A stretch of DNA of 25,999 bases, from positions 1-25,999 of the forward strand of contig CAKORG010000015.1 in NCBI GenBank assembly GCA_934101495.1, read 5' to 3'. The notes below the pieces were generated by a model. The model made no database searches. It was given only the letters and a program-made list of their open reading frames with translations, and was not told the DNA's origin. Shown one piece after another: positions 1-8,301 of this stretch; position 1 is the first letter of the stretch; each line of letters begins with the position of its first letter. Source of the DNA: an uncultured Bacilli bacterium. Its GTDB lineage: Bacteria > Bacillota_I > Bacilli_A > RF39 > UBA660. A program made the translations under genes and the position numbers.

Positions 1-1235
1 ATACCTATGAATATAATTTCTATTCAGATAGTTATGTATATCCAGTGATAAATAAAGTAGAAACAAGTACTACATCAGATTCAATAACAGTAAAAGTCAC
101 AACAACCAAAGGAACAAATAATATATCAAAGTATTATTATTCAATTGATGGTGGAAATACATTTGTTGAATCAACAAGTAACTCTTATACATTTAGTAGC
201 TTAACTAAGAATACTAGTTATAAAATTGTTATTAAAGTTATGGACAGTAATAATAAATATTCAAATGTATTTGTTACTAGTTCTAAAACAAGTAATTCAG
301 TAACACTAGCAAGTTATGTAAAGTCGCTTTATACAGGAACACAAGGAGCAAACAATGTATATTATCACAATTCAAGTTTAGCAAATGGAGCAGGAGACAA
401 TAGTTATAGATATGCTGGTGCGAACCCTAATAACTATGTATGTTTTGGTTCAAATGCAAGTACTTGTCCAACAGATAATCTATACAGAATAATTGGAGTA
501 TTTGGCGACCAAGTAAAACTAATAAAATATGATTATGCCACAAAAACATTACTTGGAACAGATGGCGATTATTCTATGACTTATAGTGAAGCGATTGGAA
601 CAAGTTCTAGTAATACTTCAAGAAATGGATTAAATAATAAAACGATAATTGGTGTTTATTATTGGAATAAAACAACTAGAACTAACACATGGAGCGAAAG
701 TAATTTGAATAAAATAAATTTGAATACAAACTTTATTAGTAACATTGGCGAAGAGTGGTCAAGTAAGATAGCAACGACAACATGGAAAGTTGGAGGAAAT
801 ACATATGAAAATATAATGGTATCTGTTCCATCTGTTACATATCAATATGAAGTTGGAATAAATTCATCAAATTTAACATATGATGCAAAAATAGGCTTAA
901 TGTATGTAAGTGATTATGAATATGCAGCAGGTCCAAGTGCATGGACATTAGTGGGATGGAATTCAAAGGATTCAACAAAAGATTATAGAGCAGCAACCAC
1001 AATAAATTGGATGGCGATGGATCTTGATGCAGATTGGACAATTTCTCCTTATACTGATGATTCTGGATATTCATATTCAACAATTTCGGATGGGAATGTT
1101 ATTATGGGGTCTGTAGGTGGAAATGGAGCTATTTTACCAAAGGGTGCAGCGGTTAGACCTACATTTTACTTGAACTCTTCAATTAAGTATTTAAGTGGAA
1201 ACGGAACTCAAAATTCACCAATTCGGATAAATTAG
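1..1235 (+). CDS. Surface protein, fibronectin-III-like, 5'-truncated by window edge
   Basis: The reading frame is open from base 3 to the TAG at 1233-1235, so the start lies outside the window; the GTG at 45 is only an internal valine. About codons 15-98 look like a fibronectin type III beta-sandwich (Tyr/Thr/Ser rich, with an SYTFSSLTKNTSYKI stretch). The C-terminal roughly 310 residues form a second, Trp/Gly/Asn-rich beta domain containing GDNSYRYAGANPNNYVCFG and DNLYRIIGVFGDQ. It has no LPXTG and no C-terminal membrane segment. The same module begins in the gene at 25422, so the two are paralogues. A role in adhesion or as an extracellular structure is inferred only from composition. A terminator overlaps the stop codon. 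Confidence 0.75.
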   Translation, partial: TYEYNFYSDSYVYPVINKVETSTTSDSITVKVTTTKGTNNISKYYYSIDGGNTFVESTSNSYTFSSLTKNTSYKIVIKVMDSNNKYSNVFVTSSKTSNSVTLASYVKSLYTGTQGANNVYYHNSSLANGAGDNSYRYAGANPNNYVCFGSNASTCPTDNLYRIIGVFGDQVKLIKYDYATKTLLGTDGDYSMTYSEAIGTSSSNTSRNGLNNKTIIGVYYWNKTTRTNTWSESNLNKINLNTNFISNIGEEWSSKIATTTWKVGGNTYENIMVSVPSVTYQYEVGINSSNLTYDAKIGLMYVSDYEYAAGPSAWTLVGWNSKDSTKDYRAATTINWMAMDLDADWTISPYTDDSGYSYSTISDGNVIMGSVGGNGAILPKGAAVRPTFYLNSSIKYLSGNGTQNSPIRIN

Positions 1236-1263
1236 AAAGATTTAATAATTCTTTCTTTTTTTT
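1234..1263 (+). terminator. Rho-independent terminator of surface gene
   Basis: AGAAAGA (1234-1240) pairs with TCTTTCT (1250-1256) around a 9-nt loop and is followed by an unbroken T run to 1263. The stem begins inside the stop codon of the surface gene. Confidence 0.7.
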
Positions 1264-1304
1264 GAATATAATTTATTGTATAATATATGTGAAAGGAAGT
1301 TTAT

Positions 1305-1727
1305 ATGAATTGGATTTTTTGGCTTGTACTTGTCATTATCTTAAGTGTAATTGAAATTGCCACAGTTAGTTTAGTATCTATTTGGTTTGTTGCAAGTGGT
1401 ATAGTTGTTATGATACTTTCATTCTTTATCGGAGATATTGCTATAGAGTCAACTATATTTGCCATACTTGGAATATTACTACTTCTAGTAACTAGACCAA
1501 TTGTAGCTAAATTAAGGAGTAAAGATAATGCAAAAACTAATTTGGATCGTATTATCGGAGAAGAGGCCATTGTAACAGAGAATATTACTAAAAATAATGT
1601 TGGTGAAGTTAAAGTTGATGGCAAAAGATGGAGTGCTATATCAAAGAATAAGTGCTTAAAAGGTGATACAGTAAAAGTTTTAAAAATTGATGGCGTTAAG
1701 CTAATTGTTAAGAAGGAGGAGGATTAA
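1305..1727 (+). CDS. NfeD-like membrane protein
   Basis: This 140-residue protein has about three hydrophobic helices in residues 1-65, followed by a small beta-barrel (OB-fold-like) domain with the pattern GEEAIVTENI...GEVKVDGKRWSA...GDTVKVLKIDGVKLIV. This is the short, protease-less NfeD architecture. NfeD proteins are encoded beside SPFH/band-7 proteins and are thought to act with them in membrane microdomains, and exactly such a gene starts 3 nt after this stop. The ATG is preceded by GAAAGGAAG. A TATAAT lies at 1279-1284, but no convincing -35 was found. Confidence 0.85.
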   Translation: MNWIFWLVLVIILSVIEIATVSLVSIWFVASGIVVMILSFFIGDIAIESTIFAILGILLLLVTRPIVAKLRSKDNAKTNLDRIIGEEAIVTENITKNNVGEVKVDGKRWSAISKNKCLKGDTVKVLKIDGVKLIVKKEED

Positions 1728-1730
1728 TTT

Positions 1731-2636
1731 ATGCCACAAATACTAATTGCAATACTTATCATTATTGTAATAATTATAATACCTAATATTAAGATTGTGC
1801 CTCAATCAAAATGTTATGTAATTGAAAGACTTGGTTCATATCATAAAACTTGGGAACATGGACCACATTTTAAAATACCATTTATAGATGCTATATCTAA
1901 TAAAGTAACATTAAAAGAAATAGTTAAGGATTTTGCACCTCAACCAGTTATTACTAAAGATAATGTTACTATGCAAATTGATACAGTTGTTTATTTTCAA
2001 ATAACTGATGCTAAGCTTTATACTTATGGAGTTGACTATCCAGTAAGTGCTATTGAGTCATTAACAGCAACAACACTTAGAAATATTATTGGTGAACTTG
2101 AGCTTGACCAAACACTTACAAGTAGAGATATTATTAATACTAAAATGAGAGCAATTCTAGATGAAGCAACAGATCCATGGGGAATTAAAGTAAATAGAGT
2201 AGAAGTAAAAAACATTTTACCACCTAGAGATATTCAAGATGCCATGGAAAAACAAATGCGTGCTGAACGTGAAAGAAGAGAAAAAATACTTCAAGCTGAA
2301 GGGGAAAAGAAATCAAGTATTTTAATAGCTGAAGGTGAAAAAGAAAGTGCTATTTTAAGAGCTGAAGCCCAAATGATGAGTCAAATAAAGATTGCTGAAG
2401 GTAAAGCAGAAGCTATGATAAAAATCAAAGAAGCAGAAGCAAAATCAATTAAATTATTAAAAGATGCAGGTGCAGATGAAGCAGTTTTAAGATTAAAATC
2501 ATTCGAAGCTTTAGAAACTATGGCAAATGGTAAAGCAACTAAAATAATAGTTCCATCAGAATTACAAGGAATTGCTACATTTGGTACAACACTTAAAGAA
2601 GTTATTAAAGAAGAAAAAAAGGATAAATCTAAATAA
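1731..2636 (+). CDS. SPFH/band 7 (stomatin-like) protein, QmcA/YbbK type
   Basis: This 301-residue protein has an N-terminal membrane helix (about residues 2-20). An SPFH domain follows, with the typical VIERLGSYHKTWEHGPHFKIP and later LPPRDIQDAMEKQMRAERERR. Then comes a long Ala/Glu/Lys-rich coiled coil (about 175-250) with AEGEKESAILRAEAQ repeats. Stomatin-family proteins oligomerise on the inner membrane and organise or regulate membrane proteins. The gene is translated from an AGGAGGAGG site and is coupled to the NfeD gene upstream, the usual operon for this pair. The stop codon lies inside a strong terminator hairpin. Confidence 0.92.
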   Translation: MPQILIAILIIIVIIIIPNIKIVPQSKCYVIERLGSYHKTWEHGPHFKIPFIDAISNKVTLKEIVKDFAPQPVITKDNVTMQIDTVVYFQITDAKLYTYGVDYPVSAIESLTATTLRNIIGELELDQTLTSRDIINTKMRAILDEATDPWGIKVNRVEVKNILPPRDIQDAMEKQMRAERERREKILQAEGEKKSSILIAEGEKESAILRAEAQMMSQIKIAEGKAEAMIKIKEAEAKSIKLLKDAGADEAVLRLKSFEALETMANGKATKIIVPSELQGIATFGTTLKEVIKEEKKDKSK

Positions 2637-2650
2637 GGTTTATCCTTTTT
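2616..2650. terminator. Bidirectional terminator between convergent genes
   Basis: A perfect 12-bp stem, AAAAAGGATAAA (2616-2627) with TTTATCCTTTTT (2639-2650), encloses the stop codon of the SPFH gene and touches the end of the minus-strand transglutaminase gene. The arms end in A and T tracts, so it can terminate on both strands. Confidence 0.8.
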
Positions 2651-3599
2651 AATAGTTAAATTCTAAATAATATAATTTATTAAAGTTATGTTCTTCTAGT
2701 TTTGTTTCTCCTTCATCAGCTTTTATAACTTCTTCATTAGTTTTTAAAAAATATGTATGAAATAAATAATCTTTATCATCATTACTTACTGGATCATCCC
2801 AGGTTAAATCTAAATGTAACCATTTATTATCCACTTTAACTGCATTCCATATATGACCCGTTGCAGAATAACTTATTTCATCTGGAGTAGTAGCTATCTT
2901 GTAATTATCAAATCCCATTTTAGTTAAGAATATAGCCATTAAGTCTGTATATCCATTACATGTTGCATAGCCTTCAAATAAAGGTCCATAAGCATCATAA
3001 GATGAATATTTACTTTCTGAAGTTAAGTTTCTTTCTATATCATATTTAGCATTATTTATAATATAATCATGTATTGTTTTAATCTTTTCTGTATCATTCA
3101 TGTTATCTTTAATAAGTTCTTTTAAAAGTTCATTGACTTTATTATCAATCTTAATTATAATATCTTTAGTATATAAGTAAAATATTTTTAAATTGATTTC
3201 ACCAGAATCAGAAATACTTGTCTTAATATTAGTAAAACTATTAAATGGATGAACATAATTATTTAAATGAGTAAGTATAAGTTCATCCCCACTTATTGTA
3301 GTTGCATCTTTTAAACATTTTGTATATTCTTTTGGACAATAAAATGTAAAATCATCCCAACCAGAGTCAATTGCTGTATAAAAAATATTTAACATATCTT
3401 GATAAGAGTAGGGAGTAAAATCATCAGTATGTTGTACATATAAATAACTTGTATTTTTACTATAGTCATTAGATGATTTAACAATTACTTCAGGCATTTT
3501 ACTTATTAAGCTACTCAGTTTATCTGTGATTGGGTCTAAAAAGACAATTGTTAAAGTTATAGCTATTATTGATATAAGTGGTGTAATTATTTTCTTCAT
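2649..3599 (-). CDS. Transglutaminase-like (papain-fold) secreted or anchored protein
   Basis: This 316-residue protein has an uncleaved-looking N-terminal hydrophobic segment (residues 3-21) and probably faces outside. The transglutaminase-like core is recognised by a Cys-His-Asp set: Cys214 in EGYATCNGYTDL, His249 in ATGHIWNAV and Asp264 in HLDLTWDDP. It is preceded by the helix TIHDYIINNAKYD typical of this domain. Such bacterial proteins may be proteases or cross-linking enzymes, and the substrate cannot be read from sequence. The start is supported by AAGGAG 9 nt upstream. It lies just downstream of rpsT but is separated from it by a terminator. Confidence 0.85.
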   Translation of the reverse strand: MKKIITPLISIIAITLTIVFLDPITDKLSSLISKMPEVIVKSSNDYSKNTSYLYVQHTDDFTPYSYQDMLNIFYTAIDSGWDDFTFYCPKEYTKCLKDATTISGDELILTHLNNYVHPFNSFTNIKTSISDSGEINLKIFYLYTKDIIIKIDNKVNELLKELIKDNMNDTEKIKTIHDYIINNAKYDIERNLTSESKYSSYDAYGPLFEGYATCNGYTDLMAIFLTKMGFDNYKIATTPDEISYSATGHIWNAVKVDNKWLHLDLTWDDPVSNDDKDYLFHTYFLKTNEEVIKADEGETKLEEHNFNKLYYLEFNY

Positions 3600-3627
3600 T
3601 TATGTATCTCCTTATATATATCATATC

Positions 3628-3657
3628 AAAAAAAAATAAAGTAAACAATTGTTACTT
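3628..3657 (-). terminator. Terminator of rpsT
   Basis: On the minus strand the 6-bp stem AAGTAA/TTACTT has a 7-nt loop and is followed by TATTTTTTTTTT. It overlaps the rpsT stop codon. Confidence 0.65.
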
Positions 3658-3915
3658 CATATTTTTTGTTTTTTGTGTCAATCTAGATTTTTCTCTATTA
3701 GCAGTATTTTTCTTAATTAAACCTTTGCTAACTGCTTTATCTGTATATTTTTGAATATCTTTTAATAATTTGTCTGCTTCTTCTTTGTTAGTTGCAGCAA
3801 TAGCTTTTTCGCAGTTTTTAATAAGGTTTTGAACACGCATCTTTAGTTCATGATTATTATTTTCTTTTTTAGCAATTACTTTAACAGCTTTTTTTGAACT
3901 TTTAATATTTGGCAT
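3652..3915 (-). CDS. rpsT: 30S ribosomal protein S20
   Basis: This 87-residue, very basic protein starts MPNIKSSKKAVKV and contains the S20 signature region KMRVQNLIKNCEKAI followed by KNTANREKSRLTQK. S20 binds the 5' domain of 16S rRNA in the small subunit. The ATG at 3915 was chosen over an in-frame ATG 14 codons upstream, because AAGGAGCAAAG sits just before it and S20 proteins begin MPNIKSA or similar. It is a single-gene unit with its own promoter and terminator. Confidence 0.95.
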   Translation of the reverse strand: MPNIKSSKKAVKVIAKKENNNHELKMRVQNLIKNCEKAIAATNKEEADKLLKDIQKYTDKAVSKGLIKKNTANREKSRLTQKTKNMK

Positions 3916-3947
3916 TTTTCTTTGCTCCTTCCCTTTGTTCTTTAATA

Positions 3948-3976
3948 ATTTTAACAAATATTTGGTAGTTTATCAA
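3948..3976 (-). promoter_or_regulatory. Sigma-A promoter of rpsT
   Basis: On the minus strand TTGATA (3976-3971) and TAAAAT (3953-3948) are separated by 17 nt, about 32 nt upstream of the rpsT start. Confidence 0.6.
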
Positions 3977-3996
3977 GTCTATTTGTAAAAAAAGTA

Positions 3997-5055
3997 CTAT
4001 TTATTAACTTCTTTTGTATTTTCTACCATAGTTTTAAAGACATCAAATAATAGTTTTCTTTCTTCTTCATTTAAACTTCTTGTTTCACTAAGTAAGTTTT
4101 TCATCTTTTCTAAACTTAGTTTCTTTAAGTCACTTTTATAAATGTACCCAGCTCCATATAGAATGAAGAAGAACATATTTACAAATTTTTTCATTTCATC
4201 TTTACTATATTTTTTAGTTAAAACATCTATTTTTTGATGAACTTTTTTGGATGATAAGGATAATTCTCCCTCTATAAATTTATTATTCCTTATAAGCCAT
4301 GAATGAATATCGTGTTGATATACTTTAATAGCTTCACTTTTAATAATTTTTGTTTTGCCTAAAGACTCAAAAATCATACCCACAACACTTTCACATGGAT
4401 AATAATTTAAAAGTTTCTTTTCTAATTTTTTTAGCTTTTTGAAATCTACTAAATCTTTAGAAAATCCAGGACCATCAAAATTAAATACATAATCTATTTG
4501 ATATCTTTTAAATAAATTTGCTTCCATTGCAGCTGCCATAGCAAGATTACCACCTTTTGAGTGTCCTCCGATATAAACAACAAAATCTGTAGGTTTAATA
4601 TTTTCTTTTAAATAGGTAATTGCTTCTTCATGTGCTGGAATTGGATACATATATGCCATTTTAAAATTTTCTTCCCAGCCCACAAGTTCATCTTCAGTGC
4701 CTTCAAAAGCAATGAATTTAAAATGTTTTGGTACAACAATTGTTATAGCACCAAACTGAGTGTTATTATTTACAAGCCTTTTGTAATTAGTAATTACATT
4801 ATCTTTAAATCTATTTGATAAAGCCATTTCCTTAAATAAGGCTCTATTTTGTTCTTTAAATTTATCTTTGCTTTTAAGCAAAAATCTATCTTGAGTTTTA
4901 TCATACGCTTCTTTAATTGTCATTTTACTTGTTATAATACCTGAAAAATCTATATAAGATAAAGCTGTATAGATCACCGCATCTATTTCATTAAATGGAA
5001 ATTCTTTAAAAGATTTATCTTTATTTTCCTTTACATAATTTATTAAATTACTCAA
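3997..5055 (-). CDS. Alpha/beta hydrolase, DUF2974 (Mbeg1-like) family
   Basis: This is a 352-residue protein with the nucleophile-elbow motif GGHSKGGN (Ser166), followed by MAAAMEAN and then FNFDGPGF, the pattern of the DUF2974/Mbeg1-like lipase-type hydrolases. It has no signal peptide, so it is probably cytoplasmic; the substrate is unknown. I place the start at a TTG (5055-5053), because AGGTGAT lies just upstream with about 6-nt spacing. The GTG three codons earlier would overlap that site. The gene has no obvious terminator before the rpsT promoter. Confidence 0.8.
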   Translation of the reverse strand: MSNLINYVKENKDKSFKEFPFNEIDAVIYTALSYIDFSGIITSKMTIKEAYDKTQDRFLLKSKDKFKEQNRALFKEMALSNRFKDNVITNYKRLVNNNTQFGAITIVVPKHFKFIAFEGTEDELVGWEENFKMAYMYPIPAHEEAITYLKENIKPTDFVVYIGGHSKGGNLAMAAAMEANLFKRYQIDYVFNFDGPGFSKDLVDFKKLKKLEKKLLNYYPCESVVGMIFESLGKTKIIKSEAIKVYQHDIHSWLIRNNKFIEGELSLSSKKVHQKIDVLTKKYSKDEMKKFVNMFFFILYGAGYIYKSDLKKLSLEKMKNLLSETRSLNEEERKLLFDVFKTMVENTKEVNK

Positions 5056-5158
5056 AATAATCACCTACAAATATTATAAACTAAAATTAATTTAATTTAA
5101 AGTAGTCCTTTCGACAAATTATATGCATTTTGTTGTGTATAATGAATATGGTGATTAT

Positions 5159-6100
5159 ATGAAAAGGCTAAAACTAAGAAACGGTTTAAAAGGACAAGTA
5201 ATAAAACTTGTAATAGTTATAGCATTTATTGTGACATCTTTTCTTGTCACATTTAAGTTTTTATATGATAAAATAGATTTAAAAATGAATAATACAACCT
5301 ATATTGATTATCTTGTAAAAGACTCTTTTTCTAGTTATAACTTAAGTGATTTAAAAAGATTATCATCTACAGAATTTTTACTTAAGTATTCTTTTGGTAT
5401 TGAAAAAGTAAATACAGGTACAAATGTTGATATTGTTACTCCGGTCATTAAGGACGAACCTGTTAAAACAAATGATAAACCAACGGTTTACATATTTAAT
5501 ACACACCAGACAGAAGGATATAATAATACTTTTCTAGAAAGTTTTAACATAAATAATACTGTCTATATTGCTAGTCATATTTTAAGTGAATATTTAAATG
5601 ATTTAGGAATAGGCACTATAGTAGAAGAAAATAGTATTGTGGATGTTTTAAATACTAATGGATGGAAATATGGATATAGTTATAAAGCTAGTAGATTACT
5701 TCTAGAAAATGCTTATAAAAATAATCCAACACTTGACTTTTTTATTGATTTACACCGTGATGCTGCTTCGTATGATAGAACTGTAACTGAAATTGATGGT
5801 AAAAAATATGCTAAAGTTATGTTTGTTGTAGGCCTTGAACATAATAATTACGAGCCAAATTTAACTCTAGCTAAGAACTTAAATGAACTTTTAAGGGGTA
5901 TAAGTCCATCACTATCTAGAGGTGTTTTAGAGAAAAAAGGACCAGGTGTAAATGGCATATATAATCAAGATTTTAATAAGAATACAATACTTATTGAAGT
6001 AGGTGGTCAATATAATTATATCGAGGAGGTTAATAATACTTTAAAAATAATAGCTAAAGTTATTTATGAGTATTTAGAAGAAAATGAAAAAGAAAACTAA
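5159..6100 (+). CDS. spoIIP: Stage II sporulation protein P (SpoIIP), amidase/endopeptidase
   Basis: This 313-residue protein has an N-terminal membrane anchor (residues 13-35), a linker, and a SpoIIP-type zinc amidase domain. The expected ligands are visible: His116 and Glu119 in FNTHQTEGY, His199 in FIDLHRDAA, and Glu280 in ILIEVGGQYN. SpoIIP works with SpoIID and SpoIIM to degrade septal peptidoglycan during engulfment. The ATG at 5159 is preferred because GGTGATT lies directly upstream; an in-frame ATG at 5123 has no ribosome binding site. The domain is complete and the length is near that of shorter family members. The next gene overlaps its 3' end by 17 nt. Confidence 0.9.
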   Translation: MKRLKLRNGLKGQVIKLVIVIAFIVTSFLVTFKFLYDKIDLKMNNTTYIDYLVKDSFSSYNLSDLKRLSSTEFLLKYSFGIEKVNTGTNVDIVTPVIKDEPVKTNDKPTVYIFNTHQTEGYNNTFLESFNINNTVYIASHILSEYLNDLGIGTIVEENSIVDVLNTNGWKYGYSYKASRLLLENAYKNNPTLDFFIDLHRDAASYDRTVTEIDGKKYAKVMFVVGLEHNNYEPNLTLAKNLNELLRGISPSLSRGVLEKKGPGVNGIYNQDFNKNTILIEVGGQYNYIEEVNNTLKIIAKVIYEYLEENEKEN

Positions 6101-6407
6101 TTGGTTTAGAAGATTTTTAATTGTATCTTTCATTATATTTATGGGATTATATATTTCTAGTATAAGTGGGTTTTATGAAAGTACTTTAAGTAATAAAGTT
6201 GCATTAACAGATAAGGCTATAAAAGAGTTTGAAGAAGATGTTTTAAATGGTAAAAATGTTGATGTTACAACTTATGTAAATAATAAGCATGTTGATTATA
6301 GTAATATGTTTACTGAAAGTGGTGAAAAGTTTAGTGAAGCTGTAACTAAAATACTTACAGAAGGTTTTAGTGGGGCTTGGGATGCTATAAAAGTACTATT
6401 TTTCTAA
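6084..6407 (+). CDS. Small membrane protein downstream of spoIIP
   Basis: This 107-residue protein has one membrane helix (residues 9-28) and a short extracytoplasmic tail with no recognised motif. It overlaps the end of spoIIP by 17 nt and is therefore translationally coupled. Its function is not recognised. Context suggests a sporulation or septal role, but that is inference only. Confidence 0.7.
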   Translation: MKKKTNWFRRFLIVSFIIFMGLYISSISGFYESTLSNKVALTDKAIKEFEEDVLNGKNVDVTTYVNNKHVDYSNMFTESGEKFSEAVTKILTEGFSGAWDAIKVLFF

Positions 6408-6439
6408 AAATATCAAAAAAATAAAGAAATTTAAGGTTC

Positions 6440-6497
6440 ATGACAAAAATCGACATGATGCGCACTTCGAATGTGGTAGGATAGAAATCGTTTCTAT
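6440..6497 (+). promoter_or_regulatory. Promoter and hairpin upstream of PD-(D/E)XK gene
   Basis: An extended -10-like element, TGGTAGGAT (6474-6482), is followed by a perfect 7-bp hairpin, ATAGAAA/TTTCTAT (6481-6497, TCG loop), just before the ribosome binding site. The upstream block ATGACA...ATCGACATG...CGAATGTG recurs before the ABC transporter (16950-16985). No good -35 at a normal distance was found. Confidence 0.4.
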
Positions 6498-6513
6498 GAA
6501 AGGGGGTGTAGTT

Positions 6514-7374
6514 ATGCCAGTAGAAACAAAAGAATTTATATGGCTCACTAATGATTTGGTATTTAAATATGTTTTTAGTCATGAAGAGATTTTAATGGAT
6601 TTCCTAAATTCTTATCTTGAGTTTGTCGGTTCTGATTTAAGGATTTTAAATGCTCACATTACACCACAGAAATATGTGCAAAATGACCATATTAAACTCC
6701 ATGATTGTTATCTTGATATATGTGTAGTTTTATCAAATAGAGAAATTATAAATATAGAGATGTACAATAATTTTGGAATGCCAGAATGTAAAAAGAGTTT
6801 AACTTACGCATCAATGCTATATTCACATCAGCTTAAGAAAAAAGAACCATATGAAAATGCCAAAAAAGTAACAAGTTTAAATATTATGAGAGGCAATTTT
6901 AATGAAGAAAATAATAGTTTATTAAATAAGTATGAGTTAATTAATTTAAAGAATCATAAAAAATTACTTGAAGATGGTTTAGAAATGTTGTTACTTAGAC
7001 TTGACATTTTGGATAAAGAAGAGTATTCTAAAGATAACTCAAGATGCATAAGGTGGCTAAAATTTATGAATGTAAAAAGTTATGAAGAAGCAGAAGAATT
7101 AGCGAAGGGAGATAAGTATTTAATGAGCACAGTTGAAATGGTAAGAGATTTTGTAAGTGATCCAGAGATCAGAAGTTTGTTTGACAGAGATAAACTAAAA
7201 GAAGAATCAGCAGAGCTACGAGGCAAAGAGGCTGGAATTAAAGAAGGCTTAATTGAAGGCAAGAATCTTGGAATAATTGAAACAGCCAAGAATATGTTAA
7301 AGGAAAAATATTCTTTGGAACAAATAAGTAAGATTACAAATTTATCAACTTCTGAGATTAAAAAATTATTGTAG
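6514..7374 (+). CDS. PD-(D/E)XK nuclease-family transposase (Rpn/YhgA-like)
   Basis: This 286-residue protein opens with NDLVFKYVFSHEEILMDFLNS, the typical start of the PD-(D/E)XK transposase family (Rpn-like recombination-promoting nucleases). Asp68 (CYLDICV) and Glu82 (NIEMY) are the core nuclease residues. The usual Gln after E-x is Tyr84 here, so activity is uncertain. The C-terminus has the Gly/Glu/Lys repeats (GIKEGLIEGKNLGII) and an ISKITNLSTSEIKKLL helix usual for the family. The start at 6514 follows AGGGGGTG; the ATG at 6496 lies before that site. These proteins are often multicopy in gut Firmicutes. Confidence 0.82.
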   Translation: MPVETKEFIWLTNDLVFKYVFSHEEILMDFLNSYLEFVGSDLRILNAHITPQKYVQNDHIKLHDCYLDICVVLSNREIINIEMYNNFGMPECKKSLTYASMLYSHQLKKKEPYENAKKVTSLNIMRGNFNEENNSLLNKYELINLKNHKKLLEDGLEMLLLRLDILDKEEYSKDNSRCIRWLKFMNVKSYEEAEELAKGDKYLMSTVEMVRDFVSDPEIRSLFDRDKLKEESAELRGKEAGIKEGLIEGKNLGIIETAKNMLKEKYSLEQISKITNLSTSEIKKLL

Positions 7375-7379
7375 TTATA

Positions 7380-7407
7380 AAGATAGGGAGAAATCTCTAT
7401 CTTATTT
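7380..7407 (+). terminator. Terminator after PD-(D/E)XK gene
   Basis: AAGATAG (7380-7386) pairs with CTATCTT (7397-7403), and the loop can extend the pairing. Only a short T-rich tail (ATTT) follows, so it may be weak. Confidence 0.55.
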
Positions 7408-7422
7408 AATTGTATGAAGAAC

Positions 7423-7451
7423 TTGACAAGTTTTACAAAAATTAATATAAT
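7423..7451 (+). promoter_or_regulatory. Sigma-A promoter of RluA-family gene
   Basis: Consensus TTGACA (7423-7428) and TATAAT (7446-7451) are spaced 17 nt, 33 nt upstream of the start codon. The -35 sits inside a small palindrome, ACTTG-A-CAAGT, that could serve as an operator. Confidence 0.8.
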
Positions 7452-7483
7452 TATTTTTGAAATGTGGCTAAAAGGAGCTCTAT

Positions 7484-8125
7484 ATGAAAAAATTAAAAAT
7501 TATATATGAAGATAAATATTTAATAATTGTTAATAAACCAGCTGGAGAGTTTACTATATCTAGAAATAATCGTTATGATTATAATTTGTATGATGAAGTA
7601 AAGACATATGTTAAGAAACAAAATCCTAAGAATAAAATATTTATAGTGCATAGACTTGATAAAGATACTAGTGGATTAGTTTTGTTTGCTAAAAATGAAA
7701 AAGTTAAGTATGATTTACAAAAAAAATGGCAAAATGTTGAAAGAAAATATTATGCTGTTGTAAGTGGAAAACTAAATGAAAAAAATGTTACTTTGAAAGA
7801 TTTACTTTATGAAACAAAAAGTTTAGATGTAGTGGTTACAAACATCAAAAAACTAGGTAAACTTGCTATTACAAACTTTAATGTTATAGAAAATAATAAC
7901 AAATATAGTTTACTTGATATAAATATTGAAACTGGTAGAAGAAATCAAATCAGAGTACAACTAGCTAACACTGGACATCCAATCCTTGGAGATAAAAAAT
8001 ATGGCAAAGTAAAATATAAAAGAATGATGTTAGAAGCTTACTATTTAAAATTTGTTCATCCAGTTACTAAAAATGTTTGTTGTGCAGAACTACCTTTAAA
8101 CAATGATTTTAAAAAGTTGTTTTAA
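7484..8125 (+). CDS. RluA-family RNA pseudouridine synthase
   Basis: This 213-residue protein starts with YEDKYLIIVNKPAGE and carries the RluA motif HRLDKDTSGLVLFAK, with catalytic Asp59. Later family motifs ETGRRNQIRVQLA and GHPILGDKKYG are present. RluA-family enzymes convert specific uridines in rRNA or tRNA to pseudouridine. No S4 domain is present, and the protein is at the short end of the family, so the exact target site cannot be assigned. It is read from AAAAGGAGC just before the ATG and has its own promoter. Confidence 0.9.
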   Translation: MKKLKIIYEDKYLIIVNKPAGEFTISRNNRYDYNLYDEVKTYVKKQNPKNKIFIVHRLDKDTSGLVLFAKNEKVKYDLQKKWQNVERKYYAVVSGKLNEKNVTLKDLLYETKSLDVVVTNIKKLGKLAITNFNVIENNNKYSLLDINIETGRRNQIRVQLANTGHPILGDKKYGKVKYKRMMLEAYYLKFVHPVTKNVCCAELPLNNDFKKLF

Positions 8126-8130
8126 AAGGG

Positions 8131-8159
8131 TTGAAATTAATTTTTGCTTATGCTATAAT
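8131..8159 (+). promoter_or_regulatory. Sigma-A promoter of the tyrS leader
   Basis: TTGAAA (8131-8136), a 17-nt spacer and TATAAT (8154-8159) with an extended TGC. It starts a leader of about 135 nt before tyrS. Confidence 0.75.
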
Positions 8160-8165
8160 TTGGTC

Positions 8166-8283
8166 AATCAGCGAAGATAGAACTTACAACTCTGGAGCTG
8201 AATCGTATAATCGCGTTAAGATAATTAAGTTAATTAAAGGATGGTACCGTCTTTTGCAGACTCCTTTTGGTATCATCTTTTTT
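8166..8283 (+). promoter_or_regulatory. Compact T-box leader (tRNA-Tyr responsive, predicted) with terminator
   Basis: The leader of a tRNA synthetase gene contains AAAGGATGGTACCG (8236-8249), matching the conserved T-box sequence. The UGGU would pair with the ACCA 3' end of uncharged tRNA. A competing terminator is visible: GATGGTACC (8240-8248) pairs with GGTATCATC (8269-8277, one G-U) and is followed by six Ts. An upstream stem, GCGA/TCGC (8171-8174 with 8211-8214), could be the base of stem I, with TAT at 8206-8208 as a tentative Tyr specifier codon. The leader is short, and the usual long stem I distal features are not obvious. Confidence 0.7.
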
Positions 8284-8301
8284 GTTTGGAGGAAAGAAAA
8301 T

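Noticed and set aside
835..1083. 82-codon minus-strand ORF in the surface gene
   Set aside because: It is a shadow of the repetitive surface protein, His/Leu rich, with no ribosome binding site.
5123..5158. N-terminal extension of SpoIIP to the ATG at 5123
   Set aside because: The extension lies over the GGTGAT ribosome site and a TATAAT-like element, and adds residues not expected before the membrane anchor.
8131..8301. 57-codon N-terminal extension of TyrRS
   Set aside because: This stretch is the T-box leader and promoter; the GGAGG site and the normal TyrRS start are at 8302.
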